DNA from: Ryuthela nishihirai
Lineage: Eukaryota; Arthropoda; Arachnida; Araneae; Heptathelidae
NCBI GenBank assembly: GCA_038380435.1
Contig: JAWZYU010000011.1
Span: 74,211,501 to 74,275,500, forward strand
Length of the DNA stretch: 64,000 bases
Reading direction: 5' to 3'
The notes under the pieces: generated by a model
Databases searched by the model: none
What the model was told of the DNA's origin: nothing
The model's input: the letters and a program-made list of their open reading frames with translations, nothing else
Shown: piece after piece, positions 56,284 through 64,000 of the stretch
Layout of the letters: every line of letters starts with the position of its first letter
How positions within the stretch are numbered: the first letter of the stretch is position 1
Made by a program: the position numbers and the translations under genes

Positions 56284-56719
56284 ATGACCATATGTATCTG
56301 ATGGGAAAATAAAGTACTATTTTTTCAAGCATTAATAATGTATTTTAATGAAATATGCATAAGAAAATTTTCAAATGGCAATTTTTTTTTTTAAAATTGA
56401 TGTTTCATGTTATGTACTAAAAACTGATATAGGTGTCCTTTGTCTCTCATTTTGGATTCTGTCAACTTGTATGCAATATGTGGGCCCTGGAAGGGTTAAG
56501 AATGAAACCTCCACATAAATTGAGAGCCAACTGTACTGTGTGGTTAGTACATTGGGCTACTGATAAAAAAACCTGGGTTTGTATCCATGAGAACCATATG
56601 AAGGCATTCAGACCTAATGGCATAACCTATTTAAGCCTGAGCTCTAAATGAAATAACCACTTTAAACTAGAGACTTGTTATTTCCTTTATGTTAGTCACA
56701 GGAAAAGCAACCATTTATA
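56284..56719. other. Non-coding stretch with a partial SINE-like head
   Basis: Near 56540-56600, TGTGTGGTTAGTACATTGGG and CTGGGTTTGTATCC resemble a decayed SINE family A head. The rest is unremarkable. Confidence 0.5.
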
Positions 56720-56914
56720 GTAAGTACTATATGGTTATTGCACTGAATTACTGATCAAAGTGACCATGGTTTGAGTCCCTGATAAGGTATGCATAATTCT
56801 CTTCTGGGTTGTCTTTCTGCTTAGATCTCGCCTCCTTCATAGACCTCTATTGCATATTAAATTGACAGACTCCTGTCAGACAGTTGTAGCAAGTATTTGC
56901 TTGAGAGGTAATTT
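56720..56914 (+). repeat. SINE family A, old copy
   Basis: TATGGTTATTGCACTGAATTAC and GGTTTGAGTCCC form the head. ATTGACAGACTCCTGTCAGA and AGTATTTGCTTGAGAGG form the body and end. It is the most diverged full copy noticed. Confidence 0.75.
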
Positions 56915-57890
56915 ATTCTCATAGAATCCTTATTGAGGACATAGCAATAGATAACATTCAAGTTTATCTGAGGTTTAAAATTATCTGTAAGAAATATTTC
57001 ATTGATACAGTCATATCCTAAAAAAGCATCATTGGCAATCTTATTAACAATAATCATAAACCTTACTTATGTTTTCCATCATCTTGACCTGAAAAGAAAA
57101 ATTAAAAATTATATTTTATGCTGTAACCTTGACACATTCATATGGTTTTTTGCAAGCTTAGAATGTCTAGAGTAGGAATGGCCAACCTTTTTATAAGAGA
57201 GCTTGATTAAATATCAAAAAAAAAAATGTTGGGTTCAAGTTTAAATTGTGCAAAATGCTTATTTTGCATTTTGTATGAAAAATGTTGAATCAAAACCTAA
57301 AATATTATTTACTTCACCTTAAGTTTAAATAACTGTGTTTGCTAAAAATGTATTATGCTAAGATGAATTTTGTGGTAAATGATGTTTGTTAAATAAATTA
57401 TAAACTGTATAGGCAAGTTTTCTCTTAGTGTATGTAATTATTTCTTGTTCAAAATAAGTTAATTTTAATTATGATATTCTTCAGTGTAAAAGCTGCTTCT
57501 TTATTATTTATTTTTGTTATAACTTTCTTTTTGAATAAATAATTTTTTTCCTACAGTGGCCATCTTGTCTGTAATAGTATTTTTATTTGGTATTGCTCTG
57601 TAGGCCATCAAAATGTCATGTGCCTGTTTGTGGCCCATGTGCCATGAGTTAGCTATCCCTGGGTTAGATTATACCATTGGAATTCTTGTTATTAGACACC
57701 AGAGACTAACCTTTATTTAGAATCCTACATTTAATGCAACTGCCAAAGAAAAAATGACTAGGAAAAAGAAATGAGTAATGGGAAAGGTAGAGCTAATAAC
57801 ATTAATAGCTGCAATAGCCCCTTAATTGCATCTTGGTTCAAAGACCCATTCCCCCTCTGCTAGAAGCTTTAGTCATCTTTCAGGTAGGAA
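56915..57890 (-). mobile_element. RTE-like LINE copy 7, reverse, endonuclease and 5' leader only
   Basis: The reverse reading NDAFLGYDCINEIFLTDNF and NVIYCYVLNKD (57030-56930) matches the endonuclease part of copy 2. 57066-57172 continues upstream. After a hAT MITE at 57173-57661, the match resumes (ATTATACCATTGGAATTCTTG) and ends in the 5' leader (AAAGACCCATTCCCCCTC, 57838). The RT half is absent. Confidence 0.78.
57173..57661. mobile_element. Non-autonomous hAT element inserted in LINE copy 7
   Basis: The ends are TAGGAATGGCCAACCTTTT and the inverse of CAGGGATAGCTAACTCATGG. Flanking 8-bp sequences GTCTAGAG (57165-57172) and GGTTAGAT (57662-57669) are a decayed hAT-size target duplication. 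Length is 489 bp and it is non-coding. Confidence 0.72.
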
Positions 57891-58442
57891 TGTTAGACAA
57901 TAAAGCCATTTCAAGCACCAGAGAAGCTAAGCAGTGTCTAAGACCCATTACCAGGGGTGAAAGTAGGCCAGTATGCACCAATAAGACATTTTTCAGTAGT
58001 GGCTCCGTTAACCATTTCCTTTTCACCTTAATGCTTTTTCAACTGAGAATTTAATTTTTTTTAAAAAGTGGGCCATTTCATTCCTTTTAAGAAAAACTCG
58101 TCAGTTTTTAATTACATTACTACAGTTTAACCCTTTAGATACCAAGCTGTTTAGAAACCGGATACTTGAGATTCCATTTCTGCTGACATGGAGTGCCAAG
58201 GGGGAGTTCTAGAAATTGGTAGCATTTTCTCTCTTTGAACAATTAGCAAGGGTATTGAGTATAGAAAGCAGAACTAGACAGACAAAGGCGACTCCAACCA
58301 AAGTCATCTTTTGGGGAGTCATAAGAGTTCATGGACAATGCATGTTCCCATCTGCCATGGCTGTCTGAGTTCGGTCTTAATCACTACTGGAGGCAGAACT
58401 GGGAAAACAGGGTGGTGAATCAAAGAAAGGATGTGAACTCAC
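57891..58442. other. Non-coding stretch
   Basis: Nothing is recognised. Confidence 0.45.
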
Positions 58443-58680
58443 TTTGATGTTGAAATTGATAGTTTTCGAGTATGTGTTGGCAACACTCTTGCGGCTTTTC
58501 CCCCAAGAACAGGGGGTGCCACAAGGCTGTGTCCTGAGTGTTATGCTTTTCGCTGTCAAGATAAATTCCATTACACGACAACTTCCTCCAACTGTAGGCA
58601 ATGTCCTCTATGTTGATGACTTTAGCATCTTTTGCTCATTGTCCAGCATGAGGGTCATTGCAAAGCAGCATGTACTTGTG
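58443..58680 (+). pseudogene. I-like LINE reverse transcriptase fragment
   Basis: FPQEQGVPQGCVLSVMLFAV and NVLYVDDFSIFCSLSSM match the RT core of LINE copy 2 (62515-62690). The YVDD active-site motif is at about 58609. It is a short isolated fragment about 300 bp upstream of the start of copy 2. Confidence 0.88.
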
Positions 58681-58984
58681 GTTTTAAAATTTTCGTTTTC
58701 AAAATATATATATTTTTTATATTCTGCTAAATTGAAAATTCTAAACATTTCTGGGAATAATGGAAGGCAGCTTAATGGGGGTGATGGAGCACATGCTTCC
58801 CCGAATTTAAGTAATGAGTTTGAAAGGGGGGAAGGTTAATGTAAAATTATGGAAAACAGATTTTTAAAAATTAGTTTTATCAATTAATCACCTTACATTA
58901 TGCTATTGGAATAACCTAATAGAAAAATGAATACACATTCTTTTAATTTTATTGTCCCACAAAAGTTGGCACTTCATTCTTGCC
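58681..58984. other. AT-rich stretch between LINE fragments
   Basis: Nothing is recognised. Confidence 0.5.
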
Positions 58985-59559
58985 CTTTGATGTGAGCTCC
59001 TATCCGTGGTGAGGGGACCACCCAGTGAAGGTTTCACTGGCTCGGTTATCTTCACAGGGTCCTGAGCACATGCCCGCGTGTTTGCCATGCGCAGAGACCC
59101 GTGTCCCTGGAAAGGAGGATCCTGGCAGTTGCTCAGAGGTCCCCCGTCTTCTCTCTCCGGTTCATGACTGGTGGGGTCCCCTTTGGCTGTTTTGCCATTG
59201 GGGAGGCTGTCTATTGCAGGACTGGGCTGTGACTTCAGGGGCAGCTGCTATACACTGCTTTGCCCTCTGCTTCAGGTAAACGGGAAATCCTGGGGTGGCC
59301 ACCTCAGGATCAATCGGCTGGTGGGCAGGTCCTGCTAGGGTCAACTATGCAGATCGGTGAGTAACCTTGCCCATGTCTGGGTAATGGTTTACGATTTTCC
59401 CACATGTTCACTAATTTTATAGTTTTCTTTCTTTTGTGAGGCCAGTTCTTACCTCATACTTTATTAATTTGTTGCTTATTTTCTTTTGTGGGAACTCAAA
59501 TGAGTTTCTCACCATTTCTTTTTTTCTTTTCCTTTTGTTGTGAGTGCTTGGCTCACTGG

Positions 59560-59607
59560 CTGTGTGGGTATGGTGCCCGAGCAGCCCTGGGCACCATACC
59601 CACACAG
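59560..59607. repeat. Perfect 19-bp palindrome in LINE leader
   Basis: CTGTGTGGGTATGGTGCCC, a 10-base loop, then its exact reverse complement. LINE copy 1 (about 25992-26030) has the left arm (CTGTGTGGGTAAAATGCCC) but unrelated sequence where the right arm lies here. Confidence 0.92.
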
Positions 59608-59689
59608 CGTGTCTCCTTGTTGGACTCCGTGGTGGGTGGGGACAACGGGCACTGAATCCCAAACCATAACCATGAGTTCTCCAACTCCA

Positions 59690-60682
59690 CTCTACTGGTG
59701 ATCAGGTGCTTGGAGACATGTCCCCATTTTTGATTAATAAGGGTATCAAAGGTCTTGCGGGACAACTGAAATCTGTCAAGTGCCTAAGATCTGGTGACTT
59801 GCAGGTGGAAACTGTGCTCCAAACATTCAGAGCTCCTTTTGAAAGTAACAGTATTGGTGGAGTGTCAGTCGAAGTCACTCCACCCAGACGCTCAATTCCT
59901 CCCGGGGCGTGATCTCCGAGTGGGGCCTACTCCAAGTATCTGAGCAGGAAATCCTCTCTGAGCTTTCAGCCCAGGGAGTGAAGCAGTCCACCGGGTTGCG
60001 ACATGCTTTGATGGAAAGTTAGTACCCAGCCGGATCCTAATATTAACTTTCAACACGCCACACCTGCCTACTTCCATCAAGGCAGGGTATTTACATTGCA
60101 ATGTATGGCCATTTATACCAAACCCTCTGCGTAGTTTTCAATGCCGTAGGTTTGGCCATGCCCGCACTTCATGCCAGGGCAAGCCCACCTGTGCTCGTTG
60201 TGGCAGTCGAGATCATCTTGAACTTGACTGCACAGCAGAAAAGGCATGCTGTGTAAACTGTTGTGGCGAATATCCGGCTTACTCCCATGACTGTTCAAAG
60301 TGGCTGGAGGAGAAAGGTACAGTACCTAAAGACCCTAAATAACATCAGTTATCCAGAGGCAGGGAAGCTCGCTGCCCCGCCTGGCAAGGTCTCCTGTGCT
60401 GGTGCGGTCATCGGAGAGCCTGTCGTCAAGATGGCTTCCATAGTGGTGCAGACCGATATCAGCGTCCCACCAGCTGAATCTTTCTCACCTGCTGCCAAGT
60501 ACCTCTTGACCCAGGTGAAGCCGCAGTTGGTGTCGATATTGACATCAACTCCGGTTTCTATTTCTGCATCTGTGCCTTCCACTTCCACCCTGCCCACAGA
60601 CAGCAAGACCTTCCAAGCACAAGGGGCCCCCACCAGGGCCCTGAAAGAAAATTTTAACACCTCCTCGTTCTACGGTCTCTGA
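59690..60682 (+). pseudogene. LINE ORF1, gag-like protein with zinc knuckles
   Basis: This RNA-binding partner of the LINE RT starts with TGDQVLGDMSPFLINKGIKG-type sequence and GQLKSVKCLRSGDLQVET. After a frameshift near 59905 come RQGIYIA and FNAVGLAMPALHA, which in the intended frame give CFQCRRFGHARTSCQG (CX2CX4HX4C). A second knuckle, CARCGSRDHLELDC, and a third, CVNCCGEYPAYSHDC, follow. The last third (TLNNISYPEAGKLAAPPGK, then ISVPPAESFSPAAKYLL) is open to the stop at 60680-60682. At least two frameshifts are present. Confidence 0.82.
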
Positions 60683-60801
60683 TCTGTGCCACTTGGACGA
60701 CTCCAAGAACATGGACACAGACCACCCTATTTTCCCAAAATCGTCGCTGGCGACAGTTAAAATAAACCATAAGTCGTCTGCCAATTCTTCTAACACCTGA
60801 G

Positions 60802-63060
60802 ATGGCCACACTCCTACAATGGAACTGTCATGGATTCCAGAGGAATATTGACAGCATCAAGGTCCTCCTGAGTGCACACGAATCCATATGCATGTGCCTA
60901 CAGGAGACATTCTTGCAGACAGCCAATGATCCCACTATCCGGCACTTCTCTCTGGTTCTCCTAGACCGGGATGGAAATGGTCCTGCTCGCGGGGGTGTCA
61001 CCATTCTCGTGAGCAACCGTTCTCCATTCCAAGTCATACCCCTCACCACCGACTTAAGAGACGGTAGCCATCCACCTCTTTGTGGGATTTTCGTTGACTT
61101 CCTGTTCTGTCTATCTACCACTCGGAAGCATCATTTTCCGGCATGACCTTGATGACCTCATCTCGCAGCTGCTGTCCCCTTTCCTCATCAGGGGAGACTT
61201 TAATGGACAGTCCACTCTGGGGCAGTGCTGACACCAATGGGAAGGCGGGGTCCTGGAGCAGTGGCTCCTGGATCCATCGCTCTCCCTGTTGAACACTGGT
61301 GTCAGTACATACTCCTACACCCCAACCCACATATTCACTGCCATTGATCTCACCATCTGTTTCTCCTTGATCCTTCCATTCTTTACATGGGAGGTCGAGG
61401 ACAATCCATATGGAAGTGATCACCTCCCCGTGGGGGTCCTTGCAGCCCTTCACGTGTATCCTGGCGGAGGCTTGATCAGATCAGGCTGACTGGAGTGGCT
61501 TCAAGCTCTTGTCTGAACTTGATGAGCATTCTGTCAGCCAGGGGCCAATCACAATGTTGCAGTAGCGGAGATGATGGACTGCAACTGCCTCTACTATTCT
61601 CTATCGTCCATGCAGCTGCCTCTACTATTCTCTATCGTCCATGCAGCTGCCTCTACTATTCCTCAGATCTCGACTCAGTTTCCACGGTTCCCAAAACTGT
61701 GGTGGAATACCAACTGCACAGCAGCTCATAAGGCTCAGAACAAAGCTTGGGGGGCGTTTCGGAGATATCCGATATGCTCGAGGAATAGGCAATTGCTGAT
61801 CCTCGAGCAATTGCTAACACTCTGGGAGAGTCATTCTCCTCCATCTCGTCATTATCCTACTCCCACAAGTTTCTGGCCCAAAAGAGCAGTGCCGAATGCT
61901 CTCTGCTGTCCTTCCATTCAAATGGCCTGGAGTTTTACAACAGGCCATTCACAGCAGAGGAGCTTCACCTTGCTGTGCACACTTCTCGTGCATCTGCTGT
62001 CGGGCCAGACAGTGTCCATTATGCTATGCTCCAACATCTCTCACCATTGAGTAAGGATGAACTGCTCCGACTCTTCAACCGTATTTTCATCAAGGAGCAT
62101 TTCTGGAATCATCTTGGCCTTCCACAAGCATGCAAAGATCCCAAGATTCCTTCGAATTATTGTCCAATTGCATTGACGAGCTGTATATGCAAAGTGTTGG
62201 AAAGAATGGTAAATATCTGGTTGGCCTGGTATTTGGAATGTCATGGCCTCCTTTCCAACACCCAGTGTGGCTTTTGCAGACACAGGTCTACTTTAGACCA
62301 TCTGATCCACCTCGAATCAGCGATCAGGAATTCGTTTTTATGTAGAGAGCACCTGGTGTCCATTTTCTTCGACATCAAAAAAGCATACGACACGGCATGC
62401 AGATTCGGCATTCTTCGTGACCTCCATAGCTTCAACTTGTGAGGTCGCATGCCGATCTTCATTGCAAGCTTTTTATCTACTTGTAGTTTTTGAGTATGTG
62501 TAGGCAACACTCTGTTGTGGCTTTTCCCCCAAGAACAGGGGGTGCCACAAGGCTGCGTCCTGAGTGTTATGCTTTTTGCTGTCAAGATAAATTCCATTAC
62601 ACGGCAACTTCCTACAACTGTAGACAATGCCCTCTATGTTGATGACTTTAGCATCTTTTGCTCATTGTCCAGCATGACAGTCACTGAACAACAACTGCCC
62701 TGAACAATCTCTTGGTTTGGGTGACGGCCAATGGGTTTCGGTTCTCCCCACAGAAGACCGCTTGTGTGCACTTTTTCTGCTAGCGTAATCTTCATCTGGA
62801 CCTGAGCTACGGCTCGGGGGTAACATCATTCCAGTTTTGGTGGAGACCAAGTTTCTGAGTCTCATCTTTGACCGGAAATTTACCTTTTTATCACACATCC
62901 AACATCTCAGGTCCAAGTGCACGTGGGCACTGAACATCCTCAAGGTCCTCCTCCCTCTCTTGGGGGGCGGACCGATGTTTTTTGCTCCACTTCAACCGTG
63001 CACTTGTCTGGTCGAAACTGGACTATGGATCCCAGGTGTATGACTTTGCCTGGGATTTGG
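60802..63060 (+). pseudogene. LINE ORF2 (endonuclease and RT), frameshifted
   Basis: The endonuclease starts MATLLQWNCHGFQRNID, with LQETFLQTAND (catalytic Glu) and PARGGVTILVSN. A frameshift near 61140 follows, then LIRGDFNGQSTLWGS (Asp/Asn) and a degraded SDH-type end (GSDHLPVGV). RT pieces are NYCPIALTSCICKVLERMV (62157), NTQCGFCRHRSTLDHLIHLE, IFFDIKKAYDTACRFGIL (62364) and QEQGVPQGCVLSVMLF (62530). They end with NALYVDDFSIFCSLSS (62630). Stops and frameshifts separate the parts. No RNase H remains. Confidence 0.85.
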
Positions 63061-63086
63061 TGGTGAAGGTGCTGGACCCTCTAAAC

Positions 63087-64000
63087 CAGTGATTCCCAAC
63101 CTTTTCTGGACCATCGCCCCCTTTAGAAGAGAACAAAAATTACAACGCCCCCCCTTGTCCATAACAGTTAATTTTATATGAAATATTAAAATGTTGCATA
63201 TTAGCTGTACCTAATTTATCTGTTTATTTATCTATTAAAAATCATGAAGCAGAAATTAATAAAATGACAACCAAATGTGCAATAAAATTGTTTATTAAAA
63301 TTTTAAAAATAAACACAGAATCAATAAGAAATAAAAAATGAGATAAACACAAAATTAATAATAAATAAAAAAAATTAATGAGATGGTTGAGGCTGGTGGA
63401 GTGTTAACAATTTGTTAATGTCGGGTTCCAATTTCGTTAACATCAATCGTAGATCGCCACGTTCAGTGATGTGTAGTCTGTTCCTCTTTTTTGACAGTAA
63501 ATTAGCTACTGCACTGAATCCACGCTCAGCCATATAGGACGAGGGAAATGCGATTAAAACTTCTGTACTATTGCCCACAATCCAGGGTAGAGAACTGGTA
63601 TTGATTTTTGAAGCCAGAACTCTTGGTATCCATGTTTGAATTTTACTTTGAGTGCTTCGTTAGTTGTGAGTTCTAAGAGTTCCTCTTCCAAATTTGATGA
63701 TTCTTCAGTATCTGTGTTTGCGAAAGGATCTAAAACCCAACTCGGTATATTCATGTTTAAAATATCTTGGAAACGCTCCGTAAAATCAACATGAAGAACT
63801 TCCAAGTGTTGGCAGTAAGTAAGTAAATCTTCAGGTTTTGCAGAGACTGCTGATAATGTGGGAAAGTGGTTGTATTCACCTCTACCTAGATTTCGTTTGA
63901 ATAGAAGAAGTTTTCCCGCAAAAGCAGTTATGACGTTTTTTGTTTTAATTAAATTCAACTCATCACCTTGCAATTGTAAATTAACTTGATTAAATATTTT
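63087..64000 (-). mobile_element. hAT transposon, 3' part, runs off the window
   Basis: The terminal sequence CAGTGATTCCCAACCTTTTC is a hAT-type end, inserted directly into I-like LINE copy 2 (AGGTGCTGGACCCTCTAAAC just before). An AT-rich 3' flank of ~285 bp follows, then the transposase gene on the reverse strand from 63375. The other end lies beyond 64000. Confidence 0.85.
63375..64000 (-). pseudogene. hAT transposase C-terminal half, one frameshift
   Basis: This is a cut-and-paste transposase related to ZBED5/FAM200-type hAT proteins. On the reverse strand it enters from the right edge with MQGDELNLIKTKNVITAFAG, LLTYCQHLEVLHVDFTERF, NEALKVKFKHGYQEFW and VLYPGLWAIVQKF. A one-base shift near 63555-63565 leads into LIAFPSSYMAERGFSAVANL and LSKKRNRLHITERGDLRLML, then TKLEPDINKLLTLHQ. 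The segment from LIAFPSSY to the end is the hAT dimerisation domain. It is otherwise open and well preserved, suggesting a fairly young copy. Confidence 0.88.

Larger units (their letters stand above)
58985..63086 (+). mobile_element. I-like LINE copy 2, 3'-truncated by hAT element
   Basis: The 5' leader (GATGTGAGCTCCTATCC, then CACAGGGTCCTGAGCAC) matches copy 1 at 25403. ORF1 lies at 59690-60682 and ORF2 from 60802. The RNase H part and tail present in copy 1 are missing, because a hAT element begins at 63087. A 19-bp palindrome (59560-59578 / 59589-59607) lies in the leader. A short triplicated segment (CTGCCTCTACTATTCTC) lies near 61587-61665. Confidence 0.88.

Noticed and set aside
53152..64000. 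Search for the next SORD exon
   Set aside because: No segment continuing the GxGPIG nucleotide-binding loop with a fitting acceptor was seen; it probably lies beyond the window.

Overview
This is a window of a repeat-rich, AT-rich eukaryotic nuclear genome. It is probably from an arthropod, and the mix of mobile elements fits a chelicerate such as a spider (inference; no species diagnosis is possible). Three facts support the assignment. The only host gene recognised is split by long introns with GT..AG junctions. Nearly all other recognisable coding sequence belongs to eukaryotic transposable elements. Those elements (mariner, Tc1, DD41D, RTE-like and I-like LINEs, Penelope-like, hAT, tRNA-derived SINEs) are an animal set.

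Host gene: sorbitol dehydrogenase (L-iditol 2-dehydrogenase, medium-chain zinc dehydrogenase family) runs left to right. Three consecutive internal exons are visible at 15411-15575, 23399-23558 and 53033-53151, and their split codons join in frame. The introns between them are 7.8 kb and 29.5 kb. The first exon(s) and all exons after the start of the Rossmann fold were not found here. Bases 1-15410 hold only repeats and non-coding sequence and could be an upstream intron or 5' flank.

Layout. 1-2002: truncated RTE-like LINE with a SINE in it and a hairpin MITE at its end. 3010-4488: well-preserved DD41D element. 4875-7158: mariner with a tandem duplication, a SINE and an unknown insertion. 7180-9060: Penelope-like relic split by a Tc1 element. 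9386-14902: SINEs of two families plus a Tc1 element carrying a SINE. 15655-17960: DNA transposon with CACTG-type ends and an orphan arthropod protein. 19565-25400: mariner, Tc1 and DD41D relics. 25403-29815: I-like LINE with gag-like and RT/RNase H parts. 31130-36640: AT-rich repeat split by a nearly complete RTE-like LINE (31501-35097) and by a tRNA-like repeat cluster. 36690-40805: second repeat family holding a reverse mariner and a ~940-bp near-perfect palindrome. 40813-42880: deleted reverse LINE with a solo transposon end, then a Tc1 element. 43199-44951: Penelope-like element with a GIY-YIG domain and a hammerhead-like motif. 45130-50118: hAT, mariner and LINE debris and a hAT MITE. 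51505-57890: SINEs, the AT-rich repeat and reverse LINE fragments. 58443-63086: second I-like LINE. 63087-64000: hAT transposase running off the window.

Most of the elements are dead, and many are nested, so an insertion order can be read from them. The most notable signals are: (1) the CACTG-ended transposon and its solo end elsewhere in the window; (2) a ~940-bp near-complete hairpin; (3) a recurring class of short perfect inverted duplications inside repeat copies whose relatives carry only one arm, as expected from replication template switching; (4) a Penelope-like remnant with a hammerhead-like core beside its GIY-YIG domain.
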